The notes beneath the pieces were generated by a model. It was not told the origin of the DNA and made no database searches. It worked only from the letters and a program-made list of their open reading frames with translations. The position numbers and the translations under genes were made by a program. 64,000 nt of DNA from Perognathus longimembris pacificus (Eukaryota; Chordata; Mammalia; Rodentia; Heteromyidae), in assembly GCF_023159225.1 (NCBI RefSeq), contig NC_063171.1, forward strand, positions 5,189,501-5,253,500. The letters run 5' to 3'. This document shows, piece by piece, positions 34,546 to 44,589 of the stretch (position 1 is its first letter; each line of letters begins with the position of its first letter).

Positions 34546-36054
34546 AAGAAGGCTTTCATTTGGTTAGAAGTATTTGCCCAGCATCCAAGGTCTCCGAGTT
34601 TTCTGTGACTGAAAACCTGCAGCATTTCAGCCAGCTCTGCACCTGCGTTCAGCGGGGCTCCCAAGGTTGCTGCTACTGGGCAGCCTTCAGACACATGCTG
34701 CTTTCCAGGCCCTTGTTCCCACCTGCTGGCTCCTGATGAGAGTCTTCTGATGATGTCTGTAGCATCTTTTGGAAGTAAAGAAAAGTAAGGTGTGTACTCC
34801 TGAACCTCAATCTTTGACTTCCTCGCCTCACTTCTCTTACTGCTCCTGTGATGTTGGCTGACTGCATAGCCATGCTGGTTTTCAGCCTCCTCACCTGTAA
34901 GGTGGGTAGCAACAACACCTCGTCCGTGGAATTTCACACTGAATCCCTGGTCCTTATCCTCAGTATTCCTTCACAGCAAAGGCAGGGAATGGAAAAGAAC
35001 ACCTGCTGGACAGTTGCACTCAGATGGTGTTTCTCTTGTGATTCTTAGTTTAGCCATGTGTTCATAGGATTTATTTCTCTATTGATAAGGCCTAACTTTG
35101 GTATATGAAGAATAGATGTGAGCATTACAATGAATATTCTCCATGCAACTGAGAATACTGTCAGCCCAGACTCCACAAAACTAAACAGCCAGGCAAAGCC
35201 CCTGCTGCCATTGCAACATGCAATCCTTAAGGAAGACAGAGGGAAGATCCTACACACAGACTTGGAGGGAAACCAAGGAAGGGACTTGAATAAATCTAAA
35301 TTACACTTTGAAATGAAGAAGTAAAACAACTCCAGCTTTGTTTTTGTCTTTTTATGATTAGTTTGCTACGCATACCACTGTATGATCAGCCTCTTGTTGT
35401 TCTATATGGACTATGGGGTTGTTTTTTCCATTTCTATACAAAATGCCATTTGATTTTGATAAAGACCTAAATATCTGTTGATAGAAGTTCTTAGATAAAG
35501 TAATTATTGATATTTCATAAATTGTCCTCATTTTATTTTTATTCTAGCTCTTTTCTTTCTATTTTATTTTTCCCTACCCTTCTTTAGTTTACTTGAGCAT
35601 TTTAAAGAATTTTACCTTGACTTATTGATAATATCTTTGGTGTATCGCTATATAAGTTTTAATAGTTTCTCTATGCATAGCAATGTGTATATGTTATTTA
35701 TAGTAGCCTGCTTTTCATCCTCATTAAACATTCAATGCTCATGGGAAAAGTATCTTCCGAATAACTTCGGTGGGGGGGAGAGCTCTATTTAGTTGGCTTC
35801 TGACTAAATACAGCCACCACTAGCCATAGCGAGGCCAGCAAGGCTGTTAAAAAGTCCTTAGCGCTTTGTGATTTAAGACTGGCAGAGGAAGCAGCAGGTG
35901 ATTTTTCTTCGTGCACTTTCCAGTGGCTCCTGAGAGTGAAGCTTTCGATTACATTTATAGGTAAAATTGACTTTTAAAAATACATAAATAAAATGATAAC
36001 AACTTGTTTGATAAGGACATCAATTTAAGTCCTCAATAATATTCTGTTAAAATA
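34546..36054. other. unassigned sequence, no gene seen
   Basis: No exon recognised. CTCCTCACCTGTAAGGTGGG (about 34888) is weakly reminiscent of an old MIR core. Confidence 0.4.
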
Positions 36055-36059
36055 CGATG

Positions 36060-36297
36060 TAGTAATCCAGGCGCCTCACACCTGTAATTGCAGTTATATA
36101 GGAAGCTGAAATCTGGTGATAGAGGTTCAAAGCCAGCCCAGCGATGCAAGTCTATGGGACTCTTATGTCCAGCTAACCAAAAAAGGAAAAAAAAAACACA
36201 AAAACATAGGTGAAACTGTGACTCAAGTGGTAGAATGCCAGCCTTGAGCAAAAATGCTCAGGGACAGGGCCAAGGTTCTGAGTTCAAGTCCAGAATT
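36060..36297 (+). mobile_element. B1-Geo composite SINE
   Basis: B1-like left half (GCGCCTCACACCTGTAATTG), A-rich linker and right monomer (TGACTCAAGTGGTAGAATG), ending GTTCAAGTCCAGAATTGGC and a (TTAA)-rich tail. Confidence 0.88.
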
Positions 36298-36339
36298 GGC
36301 ACTCAATTAATTAACTAATTAATATAAAAATATGATGCA

Positions 36340-36485
36340 GGGGGGAGGGGGGTATGAGGGACAAGGTAACAAACAGTACAAGAAATGTATCCAATGCCTA
36401 ACGTATGAAACTGTAACCTCTCCGTACATCAGTTTTATAATAAAAACTTAAAAAAAGAATAAAATAATACTTAAACTGCAAAAAA
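36340..36485 (+). mobile_element. L1 3' UTR fragment (older lineage)
   Basis: Starts in the G-rich tract (GGGGGGAGGGGGG) and runs through AACAAACAGTACAAGAAATG and GTATGAAACTGTAACCTC to an AATAAAA-containing tail. ATGATGCA flanks it at 36332-36339 and 36486-36493. Confidence 0.9.
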
Positions 36486-36941
36486 ATGATGCAATAATTA
36501 ATAAAAATAAAGAGGACCAAGTTGGTGTTGAAAAACAATATGAATGCATTAAATCTCTAGGTCACCAAGGGTGGAAAGCACCTTTTAATAATATTATGTT
36601 TCATAAACAATGAATATAAAATGTATTTGCATTTGTTTATGTCTTCTTTAATTTTGGGGGATAATGCTGATTATTATACCCAGAACTTGTGCATGCTAAG
36701 TGTTCTACCACTAAGCTATATGATTATTAGCCCTTAATTTCTTTAGCAATGTTTTGTAGTTTTTCTGCATACAATTCTTTCACAGCTTCAATTTATTCCT
36801 GAGTGTTTCATGGGTGTGTGTGTATGTGTGATATAAATACTATACATATACAAATGCTTTCTTAATTTCCTTTTTGGATAGTTTATTGTTAATATATAAA
36901 AATACAACTTATATATATTGTCTTTGTATCCAGAAACTATT

Positions 36942-36955
36942 TCTTTCTCTTTCTT
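36942..36955. repeat. target-site duplication of full-length L1 (3' side)
   Basis: TCTTTCTCTTTCTT, identical to 43431-43444. On the element's sense strand the site reads TC/AAGAAA, a common variant of the L1 endonuclease target. Confidence 0.9.
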
Positions 36956-37200
36956 TTTTTTTTTTTTTTTTTAAATTTTTTTTTATTATCAATTGAACAT
37001 AAATTTTTTTTTTTTACAAGGTGCTGTGCAAAGAGGGTGCAGTTACATAGTAGGGCATTGTGTACATTTCTTGTGATATCTTACAACCTGTTTTCCCATC
37101 CCTTGTCTAGGTCAGGTAGACCCATATGCAGTATACAATGTATCAAGCACATATACAGTGTTCACAGACTTGGTCTCTACTGTCTCTCCATCTCCCTTTG
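36956..37200 (-). other. L1 3' UTR and A tail
   Basis: Only about 245 nt follow the ORF2 stop. AATAAA is present (complement of 36982-36987) before the terminal A tail, and a second A-rich block lies about 35 nt upstream. Compared with the relative at 46873-51812 it lacks about 235 nt between GTCTGTGAA and CTTGATACATTG. Confidence 0.88.
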
Positions 37201-40200
37201 TTAACAGTCATATATCAGGGAGATCATGCCCCTTTGTTTTCTGTGTTCTAGGCTTGTCTCACTCAACATTATTTGTTCGAGTTCTGACCATTTCCCTGCA
37301 AATAACAATATTTCACCATTCCTAATCGCTATGTAGTATTCCATTGTGTATAAGTACCATATTTTTTGGATCCATTCATCTGTGGAGGGGCATCTGGGTT
37401 GTTTCCAAATTTTGGCTATTGTGAATTGTGCTGCGATAAACATGGAAGTACAAATGTCCTTTTGATATCTTGGGTTTTGCTGTTTAGGATAGATGCCTAG
37501 GAGTGGTATGGCTGGGTCATAGGGTAGGTCTATATTGAGCTTTTTGAGAAACCTCCATACTGTTCTCCAAAGTGGCTGTACTAATTTGCACTCCCACCAA
37601 CAATGGAGAAGGGTTCCTCTTTCCCCACAGCCCCTCCAGCATTTGTTGTTTCCTGAGTTCAGAGTATAGGCCATTCTAACTGGGGTGAGGTGGTATCTCA
37701 GGGTTGTTTTTATTTGCATTTCCTTTACTAGCAGGGATGTTGAGCATTTCCTCATGTGTTTCTTTGCCATTTTTATATCTTCTCTTGTGAAGTCTCTCTT
37801 TAGCTCTTTTGCCCATTTCCTAATAGGTTTATTGGGCTTGGAGGGGCTTAGTTTTTTGAGTTCTCTGTAGATGACAGATATCAGGCCTTTGTCTGTTGCT
37901 GTGCTGGTAAATATCCTTTCCCATATCGTTGGCTGTCTTTCTATTTTGGTGGCTATGACCTTAGCTGTGCAGAAACTTTTTAATTTGTAGTAGTCCCATT
38001 TGTTGAGTCTTTCCCCTATTTGTTGTGCGCCTGGGACTCTATTCAGGAAGTTCCTTCCTGTGCCTATAAGTTCTAGTGTCTTTCCTACTCTGTCCTTCAG
38101 TAGTTTCAAGGATTCAGGTCTGATGTTGAGGTCCTTGATCCATTTTGAGTTGATCTTGGTGCATGGTGATAGGCTTGGGTCTACTTTGAGTTTTCTGCAT
38201 ATGGCTGCCCAGTTCTCCCAGCACCAGTAGTTGAAGAGGCTATGTTTATTCCATTGTATGTCTTTAGCTCCTTTGTCGAATATCAGTTGGCTGTAAGAGT
38301 GCGGTTTTATTTCTGGGTCTTCAATTCTAATCCACTGGTCTTCCGATCTGTTTTTATACCAATACCATGCTGTTTTTGTTATGATGGCCTTGTAGTAGAG
38401 CTTGAAGTCTGGTATGGTGATACCTCCTGCACTATGTTTTTTGCCTAGAATTGCTTTGGCTATTCTAGGTTTTTTGCTGTTCCATATGAATTTATGGATT
38501 GGTTTCTCTATTTCAGTGAAGAATGTGGCTGGGATTTTGATAGGTATTGCATTGAATTTGTATAACAATTTGGGCAGTATGGCCATTTTCACTATATTGA
38601 TTCTGCCTACCCATGAGCATGGGAGGTCTTTCCATCTCCTTGTGTCTTCTTTGATTTCCCTTATTAGATTTTTGTAGTTTTCATTGAATAGGTCCGTCAC
38701 GTCCTTGGTTAAGTTGATCCCTAGGTACTTTATTCTTTTTTTGGCTACTGTAAATGGAATCGTTTCCATAATTTCCTTTTCTGTTTGTCTATTGCTGGTG
38801 TACAGAAAAGCTGCTGACTTTTGTGGGTTGATTTTGTATCCTGCTACTTTGCCAAATTGGTTTATTAGATGTAGGAGTTTGGGTACTGAGTTTTTTGGGT
38901 CCTTGAGATATAAGATCATGTCGTCTGCGAATAGGGATAACTTGATTTCTTCCTTGCCGATGTGGATCCCTTTGATGTCCTCCTCTTGCCTTATTGCTAT
39001 GGCTAGGGATTCCAGTACTATGTTGAACAGAAGTGGGGAGAGTGGGCATCCTTGTCTTGTTCCTGTGTTTAGGGGGAATGATTTAAGTTTCTCTCCATTT
39101 AATATGATATTAGCAGTTGGTCTGTTGTATATGGCTTTTATTGTTTTGAGGAATGTTCCATCTATTCCTGTTCTCTCCAAAGCTTTTAATAGGTATGGAT
39201 GTTGTATTTTGTCAAAGGCTTTTTGGGCATCGACTGAGATAACAATGTGATTCTTGATTTTAGTTCTGTTTATGTGGTGAATTACATTGATTGATTTACG
39301 GATGTTGAACCATCCTTGTGACTGAGGGATGAAGCCTACTTGGTCATGATGTATGATATTCTTGATCACTTTCTGGATCCTGTTAGCTAATATTTTATTG
39401 AGGAGCTTTGCATCTGTGTTCATTAGTGATATTGGTCTGTAGTTCTCTTTTTTTGTTGGATCTTTGCCTGGTTTGGGGATGAGTATGATATTAGCTTCGT
39501 AGAATGAGTTCGGGATTTTTCCCTCCGTTTCTATTTCGCGGAAGAGTTTGAGGAGTATTGGAATTAGCTCCTCACTAAAGGTTTTGTAGAATTCATTGGT
39601 GAATCCATCTGGGCCTGGGCTTTTCTTAGTAGGGAGGTTCTTGATTACCTCCTGTATCTCACCGTAAGTTATTGGTTTATTTAGTTGATTTATTTCTTCT
39701 TGGTTCAGTTTGGGCAGTTTGTACTTCTCTAAGAATTGATCCATTTCTGTAAAATTATTGTTTTTTGTTGAGTAGAGGTTTTGGAAATAGCTCCTTATGA
39801 TTGTTTGAATATCGTGTGTATTTGTTGTAATTTTTCCTGTGGAGTCCCTGATTTTACGAATATGAGTCTCTTCTCTTCTTTTTTTTGTGAGTCTTGCAAG
39901 GGGTCTGTCAATTTTGTTTATTTTCTCAAAGAACCAGCTTTTAGTCTTATTTATTTGTTGAATGGTCTTTCTATTTTCAATCAGATTTATCTCTTCTTTA
40001 ATCTTTGTAATCTCTCCCCTCCTAGTCATTTTAGATTCTGTCATTTCTTGTTTCTCCAGTTGTTTTAGTTTCATCGTGAGGGTATTCACCTGCTCTGCTT
40101 CCATTCTTTTAATGTGGGTACTGAGTGCAATGATCTTGCCCCTCAGTACTGCCTTAGCTGTGTCCCATAGGTTTCTTTGTGATGTGTTTTCTTTGTCATT

Positions 40201-41028
40201 GTGGCTTATGAATTCGTTGATTTCATCTTTAATTTGATCTGTGGCCCAAGTGTTGGATAGCAGCGTGGGGTTTAGCCTCCAAGAGTGTGTATAGGCTCTG
40301 TGGTATCCTTTGTTGTTGAGGGTTACCTTTAATCCACTGTGATCAGATATAATACATGGGATGATGTCAATTCTTTTGTATTTGCTGAGGTTCTTTGTGT
40401 GGGCTATGACGTGGTCTATTTTGGAATATGATCCATGGGCTGCTGAAAAGAAGGTGTATTGGGTCTCTGTAGGGTGGAAGGTTCTATATAGGTCTGTTAG
40501 ATCCATTTGGGCAATGGTGTTATTTAGGTCCTCAGCTCCCTTACTAATCCTCTGGGTGTTGGATCTGTCTCTTGGAGAGAGAGGAGTATTAAAGTCACCC
40601 ACTATGATTGTGTTTGCATCTATCTTGCTCTGTAATTCTGTGAGAATTTGCTTGACATATGTCGGGCCTCTTTTGTTCGGTGAGTATACATTTATCACCG
40701 TGATGTCTTGATTCTGGATTTTTCCTTGTATCAATATGTAGTGTCCTTCTTTGTCTTTTTGAGTGGACTTTAAAGAGAAATCCAGCTTGTCTGAGATCAG
40801 GATGGCTACACCTGCCGTTTTGGTGGGTGCATTTGCTTGGTAGATCTTGCTCCATCCTTTCATTCGAAGCCTGTTTTTGTCCCTTGCTGTAAGGTGGGTC
40901 TCTTGTAGACAACAGATGTCAACTTTTTGCTTGCGGATCCATTCTGCCAGTCTGCTCCTCTTGATCGGGGAGTTTAAGCCATTTATATTTAAAGAGATCA
41001 AGGATAAGGGTGTTTTTTCTCCTTCCAT
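37201..41028 (-). CDS. L1 ORF2p endonuclease and reverse transcriptase
   Basis: 1275 aa, the usual mammalian ORF2p length, starting at an ATG. It nicks target DNA and reverse-transcribes L1 RNA at the nick (target-primed reverse transcription) in the nucleus. The APE-type endonuclease (about 1-239) keeps N14, E43, Y115, D145, N147 (GDFNTPLS), D205, D229 and H230. The reverse transcriptase core (about 500-770) keeps D600 ([11 protein letters not shown]) and the catalytic FADD at 700-703. The C-terminal zinc-knuckle-like motif CX3CX7HX4C is at C1130, C1134, H1142, C1147. I see no frameshift or internal stop. Translation is probably by inefficient reinitiation after ORF1, as for other L1s. It is the best candidate source of movement for SINEs in this genome region. 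Confidence 0.96.
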   Translation of the reverse strand: MEGEKTPLSLISLNINGLNSPIKRSRLAEWIRKQKVDICCLQETHLTARDKNRLRMKGWSKIYQANAPTKTAGVAILISDKLDFSLKSTQKDKEGHYILIQGKIQNQDITVINVYSPNKRGPTYVKQILTELQSKIDANTIIVGDFNTPLSPRDRSNTQRISKGAEDLNNTIAQMDLTDLYRTFHPTETQYTFFSAAHGSYSKIDHVIAHTKNLSKYKRIDIIPCIISDHSGLKVTLNNKGYHRAYTHSWRLNPTLLSNTWATDQIKDEINEFISHNDKENTSQRNLWDTAKAVLRGKIIALSTHIKRMEAEQVNTLTMKLKQLEKQEMTESKMTRRGEITKIKEEINLIENRKTIQQINKTKSWFFEKINKIDRPLARLTKKRREETHIRKIRDSTGKITTNTHDIQTIIRSYFQNLYSTKNNNFTEMDQFLEKYKLPKLNQEEINQLNKPITYGEIQEVIKNLPTKKSPGPDGFTNEFYKTFSEELIPILLKLFREIETEGKIPNSFYEANIILIPKPGKDPTKKENYRPISLMNTDAKLLNKILANRIQKVIKNIIHHDQVGFIPQSQGWFNIRKSINVIHHINRTKIKNHIVISVDAQKAFDKIQHPYLLKALERTGIDGTFLKTIKAIYNRPTANIILNGEKLKSFPLNTGTRQGCPLSPLLFNIVLESLAIAIRQEEDIKGIHIGKEEIKLSLFADDMILYLKDPKNSVPKLLHLINQFGKVAGYKINPQKSAAFLYTSNRQTEKEIMETIPFTVAKKRIKYLGINLTKDVTDLFNENYKNLIREIKEDTRRWKDLPCSWVGRINIVKMAILPKLLYKFNAIPIKIPATFFTEIEKPIHKFIWNSKKPRIAKAILGKKHSAGGITIPDFKLYYKAIITKTAWYWYKNRSEDQWIRIEDPEIKPHSYSQLIFDKGAKDIQWNKHSLFNYWCWENWAAICRKLKVDPSLSPCTKINSKWIKDLNIRPESLKLLKDRVGKTLELIGTGRNFLNRVPGAQQIGERLNKWDYYKLKSFCTAKVIATKIERQPTIWERIFTSTATDKGLISVIYRELKKLSPSKPNKPIRKWAKELKRDFTREDIKMAKKHMRKCSTSLLVKEMQIKTTLRYHLTPVRMAYTLNSGNNKCWRGCGERGTLLHCWWECKLVQPLWRTVWRFLKKLNIDLPYDPAIPLLGIYPKQQNPRYQKDICTSMFIAAQFTIAKIWKQPRCPSTDEWIQKIWYLYTMEYYIAIRNGEILLFAGKWSELEQIMLSETSLEHRKQRGMISLIYDC

Positions 41029-41081
41029 TTTCTTGTTGGGCTGTTTTTTCCTGTTGTTTTTTTTTTTTTTTCTTCTTGTCT

Positions 41082-42251
41082 TTAGTGAGCTTGTGTTTCT
41101 GCTGGACTTTGGCTATTGAAGTTTCTTTCTGAATCTGTCTGTGTGTCTTTTACGATCTCTGTTGGGTGGGCTTCCCCTCTTAATATTCGCTGTAGGGCTG
41201 GTTTTTTATTCACATACTCCTTTAGCTCCTCTTTGGTGTGGAAAGATCTGGTTCTCCCTTCGAATGTGAACTCCAGTTTCGCTGGATATTTGATCCGAGG
41301 TTGTAAATTGTTATTCTGAAGTACTTGGATGGTGTTCTTCCACTCACTTCGAGCTTGGTAAGTTTGTGTGGATAAGTCGGATGTTATTCGAATCCTCTTC
41401 CCATTGAAAAAAGTTTCCTTCTTCGCTTTGGCTGAATTCAGAATTTGCTCTTTAATCTTGAGGTCTGTAGTCTTGAATATTATGTGCCTTGGGGTGGTTT
41501 TCCTGGGGTCTGGCCTGCCAGGTGTCCTATAGGCTTCGGTTACCTGGATGGGGTCCCCTGTGAGATTGGGGAAGTTTTCTGCAATAACTTTATTGAGAAC
41601 ATGATTAAGCCCTCTGCTCTGATATTCGGCTCCTTCTTCTATTCCAATTATACGCAGATTATATCTCTTGTCTTTGTCCATTAGTTCCTGGAGTAATCTT
41701 CCCTGAAGCTTCACCTTTTCTTGGAGTGTGGTCATTTTCTGGTTGTTGTCAGCTGCTTCATCGTCCAGGCGAGAGATTCTGGATTCCATATGGTCCACTC
41801 TTTGTGTTATGGTTTCAATTGCGGAGTTTATGGATGTCAGAGAGCTATTCATGGTTGTCATATCAGCTCTGATCGTGGAAATTTCTTCCTTTAAAGAGTT
41901 GTATTTTAAATCTATTTTTTCATGCATTTCAATTCTCAGGGTGTGGAGATTTTCTTTAAAGGCGGCTTGCATTGTATCCATTTTTGCTTCCATTTCTTTA
42001 AACGAGGCTTGCATTGTATCCAGTTTTGCTTCCATTTCTTTCTTGGCTTCCTGGGTGTCCTTCCAGATTTCCGCTCTAAACTCCTGGAATTGTTTTCTGA
42101 TTTCATTTCTGACGGTTTCGATCATTCCTGTTAACATGTCCTCATTTGCTTTTTTATTCTCCATCTCCTCTCCAGTCGTGCTGCTTTTTGGAGCTGGCGA
42201 GTTGGCTTGTCCTTTGATGAACTGAGTTATGTTTCTTTGTGATTTGCGCAT
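41082..42251 (-). CDS. L1 ORF1p RNA-binding chaperone
   Basis: 389 aa from the first ATG. The frame is open 27 codons further upstream, but only to a GTG, so the ATG (complement of 42249-42251) is chosen. ORF1p trimerises and coats L1 RNA in the cytoplasmic RNP. Layout: basic N-terminus ([10 protein letters not shown]), long coiled coil (about 40-190) containing a perfect-register tandem repeat of 14 residues (73-86 [14 protein letters not shown], 87-100 [14 protein letters not shown]), RRM (about 196-290, starting [11 protein letters not shown]) and C-terminal domain (about 291-360; [22 protein letters not shown]). At 389 aa it is longer than the human protein, mainly in the coiled coil and C-terminal tail. 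The start context is poor (CAG before ATG, C after). Confidence 0.95.
   Translation of the reverse strand: MRKSQRNITQFIKGQANSPAPKSSTTGEEMENKKANEDMLTGMIETVRNEIRKQFQEFRAEIWKDTQEAKKEMEAKLDTMQASFKEMEAKMDTMQAAFKENLHTLRIEMHEKIDLKYNSLKEEISTIRADMTTMNSSLTSINSAIETITQRVDHMESRISRLDDEAADNNQKMTTLQEKVKLQGRLLQELMDKDKRYNLRIIGIEEGAEYQSRGLNHVLNKVIAENFPNLTGDPIQVTEAYRTPGRPDPRKTTPRHIIFKTTDLKIKEQILNSAKAKKETFFNGKRIRITSDLSTQTYQARSEWKNTIQVLQNNNLQPRIKYPAKLEFTFEGRTRSFHTKEELKEYVNKKPALQRILRGEAHPTEIVKDTQTDSERNFNSQSPAETQAH
41952..42035 (-). repeat. 42-bp tandem duplication in ORF1 coiled coil
   Basis: Two 42-bp units (41952-41993, 41994-42035) encode the 14-residue coiled-coil repeat, exactly two heptads, so register is preserved. 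Confidence 0.92.
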
Positions 42252-43430
42252 CTGGAAGTCTGTGTAGATCTTCCCTCCCTTCTGTGTAGGCGTGTCTGCG
42301 TCAGCAGGTGCTGTCGCTGTGGCCCCGCCCACCAGTGCAGGGCACGCCTATCAGAGCGGGCGCTTTCGCCGGGGCCCCGCCCTCCTGTGCACTGTGAGTC
42401 CCCTACAACAGGCACTTAAGTGGGGTCTGCCTCCCAGAGCGAGCCCTGGGTTGTTGGGTTGTGCTTGCGCCCTCCCGCGAGTCCGTTGGGTGGGGGAAGC
42501 AGTATGTGTGGGGCCCAGTGGGATCGACTGTCCGGGTGTGGCTTGGCACCCTCAGACCTCGCCTCCGCTTCGAGGAGGGGGAACGAGATCCGGCTCAGGT
42601 GACCCTGCTGGGCTGGTATTGCCCACCAGCGCCTGTGATTTTAGTTGTAAGAGTCCGCAAGGTCTAGGCGCCTCGGGTGGGGCTTGCCCTGCCGGCCGTC
42701 CCTGGCCCCTGTTGGGAAGGGGACGGGGCCGGTTCTGCCAGTTCAGGAACCTTTGGGGGCTTGGGGCTGTTCCGCCCTTCCCCTGCTAGACTGGCTTCCC
42801 AGTGCCTGCTGGGAGCTTCCCGCCTGATTTGGGGAATCTTTGTTCCCACGGGAGTGGGGAGGGGGAGGGAGGGAGATATATCGTCTTTGTCGGGCTTGGG
42901 TCTCCCGTTGGGGGAAGGGATTATGGGGGACTCACTTTTGCTGCTTTGTGTGTGTGTCCCGCACCGCCGTTGGCCCTTCAGGGGTTGGCGAAGTGTCGTG
43001 GTGGCTCCCCCGTTCCCTCTTTCTGCCGCGCTGGGTTCCCTTGTCCGAATCCGGTGTGGACCCGAACTTCTCGTCGCTGCTGGGTGTGTCTTGGTCCGCA
43101 CCCTGTTTTGTGTCCGTGGGGTCTCCCGCTATATGGATTCTGCGCTCCTGGCAACCTGTCTGCCGATCGCCGGGTTTCCCTTTCCCAGCCTGACCCTGTT
43201 TGGGCCAGGGCCGGCTGGTGGGGGGAGGGTGCCCCGATTAATCTCCGGCTCCGTGTAGGTTTTCGGTTCTTCTTTTTTGCTCCTTTTTGTTTTCCTGCGT
43301 TTCTCCACTGCTTCTGGATGCTGGTTTTGCTGGGTTCTTGGTGGAGTGTTGGGTGTTGGAGTTCCCAGCTCGCTATTCAGTTGGTGCGAGTCGGGGTGCC
43401 TCCCTATTGTCTCGGCGCCATCTTTCTCCC
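42252..43430 (-). promoter_or_regulatory. L1 5' UTR / internal promoter
   Basis: About 1.18 kb, GC-rich and CpG-rich, unlike the surrounding AT-rich DNA. The YY1-like motif AAGATGGCGCC (complement of 43414-43424) lies about 7 nt from the element's 5' end, the place where human L1 has a YY1 site that sets the start site. There are no tandem monomers of the mouse type. Long frames are open on both strands, as expected in GC-rich DNA. Confidence 0.85.
42923..43258 (+). other. antisense ORF in L1 5' UTR (ORF0-like candidate)
   Basis: 111 codons from an ATG in good context (A at -3, G at +4), beginning MGDSLLLLCVCVPHRRW and ending inside the 5' UTR. It is antisense to L1, as is primate ORF0, but no sequence relation is visible. 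Longer antisense frames there (to 214 codons) begin only with GTG. Could be a chance frame in GC-rich DNA. Confidence 0.3.
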
Positions 43431-43444
43431 TCTTTCTCTTTCTT
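43431..43444. repeat. target-site duplication of full-length L1 (5' side)
   Basis: Second copy of TCTTTCTCTTTCTT. Confidence 0.9.
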
Positions 43445-43631
43445 GATGAGTTGCTCCTGACATGGTATCTAGTTCTTGGTAGTGGGTAATCTTGCCTTGT
43501 TTGGGAACTCAAAGGAACAATTTTCAGTTTTATGTTGCTAGTTGTTCAGTTAGCCCATAGGCTTTTCATACACAGTCTTCATTAAATTGAGAAAGTTTCT
43601 ACTTTCAGTTTGCAGAGAGTTTTTTGTTTGT

Positions 43632-43838
43632 TTTTTTTTTTTTGTTTTTTTTGGCCAGTCTTGGCTCAAGCCCTGAGCACTGTCCCTGGCTTCTTCTTGC
43701 TCAAGGCTAGCACTCTGCCACTTGAACCACAGTGCCACTTCTGGCCATTTTCTATATATGTGGTGCTGGGGAATTGAACTCAGGCCTTCATGTCTAGGAG
43801 GCAAGCACTCTTGCCACTAGGCCATATTCCCAGCCCTG
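43632..43838 (-). mobile_element. IDL-Geo type SINE
   Basis: Complete minus-strand dimer with T-rich left edge. GAGAGTTTTTT (about 43615) and GAGAGCTTTTTTT (about 43838) suggest the target duplication. Confidence 0.92.
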
Positions 43839-43879
43839 AGAGCTTTTTTTTAATCATGAAAGATTATTGGGTTTTTTTT

Positions 43880-44570
43880 AATTAAATGCCTCTTTTGTGT
43901 CTATGAGATGATCATGTGTTTTTTGTCCTTTATTCTGTTTATGTGGTATGTCACAATATTTGATTTTGTTCTGTTAAACAATCTTCACATCTCAAGGATA
44001 AATCCTTCTTTGTCATGCTATAGTATAGGTTCATTTGCACTATGAGCAGATAGGCCAGTATTTTATTAAAGGTCTTGTTAATATACATTGTTTTATTCAG
44101 AAATATTAGCCTGTAGTTTTCTCTTTTTATAATGTCTTGTCTGGTTCTGATATCTGACTTCAGAAAATGAGTTTGGAAGTATTCCCTCCCCTTCAACTTT
44201 TTGGAAGAGTTTGAGAGAGATTGATATTAATTCTTCATTAAATGTTTGGCAGAACTCATTGATGTTATCAAGCTCTAGGATCATCTTCAATATGCTATTT
44301 TTTATTACTTTAGTTATTTTTTGGTATGGTCAGGTTTTCTATTTTATTATGATTCAGTCTGAGTACTTTGTATATGTCTACAGATTTAACCATTTCTCTA
44401 GATGACCGTATCTATTGGTATGTAATTGTTCACTAGTAGTCTCCGGTAGTCTGCTGTAGTTCTTCAATAGTATTTCAACAGGAGATAGTTGTAATATCCC
44501 CTTTTTTTCTGATTTTACTCAGTCTAATCTCTTTTCTCCTTCATCTAGCAAAAGGTTAGTCCATTTTATG
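43880..44570 (-). mobile_element. L1 ORF2 fragment, ancient
   Basis: Minus-strand frames at 43951-44290 carry decayed ORF2 reverse transcriptase sequence around KLFQKVEGEGILPNSF and a degraded polymerase-domain start. Flanks are too decayed to set ends exactly. Confidence 0.75.
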
Positions 44571-44589
44571 TCTTCTTAAAAATACAAGT

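Larger units (their letters stand above)
36956..43430 (-). mobile_element. full-length L1 with two intact ORFs
   Basis: A complete autonomous LINE of about 6.47 kb in the order 5' UTR (43430-42252), ORF1 (42251-41082), 53-nt spacer (41081-41029), ORF2 (41028-37201), short 3' UTR and A tail. A perfect 14-bp target duplication flanks it. Both ORFs are open and catalytic residues are intact, so retrotransposition competence is plausible but not shown. It belongs to a different lineage from the older L1s here: its 3' UTR lacks their G-rich tract and its 5' UTR is unrelated to that at 44590-46553. A broken relative lies at 46873-51812 on the other strand. Confidence 0.96.

Noticed and set aside
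34335..34937. 200-aa minus-strand frame
   Set aside because: Its C-terminal third is the complement of an L1 3' UTR fragment; the rest has no recognisable family.
38684..39250. 188-aa and similar plus-strand frames opposite L1 ORF2 (also 40361-40711)
   Set aside because: Antisense shadows of the real ORF2 codons.
42252..42332. N-terminal extension of L1 ORF1 to 416 aa
   Set aside because: The extra 27 codons begin with GTG, which is not a normal eukaryotic start; the first ATG gives 389 aa and an ORF1p-like N-terminus.
42802..43446. 214-codon antisense frame reading out of the L1 5' end
   Set aside because: It starts at GTG and has only one internal ATG near its end. The related stretch in the nested L1 stays open but in a shifting frame, so I do not call it a gene.
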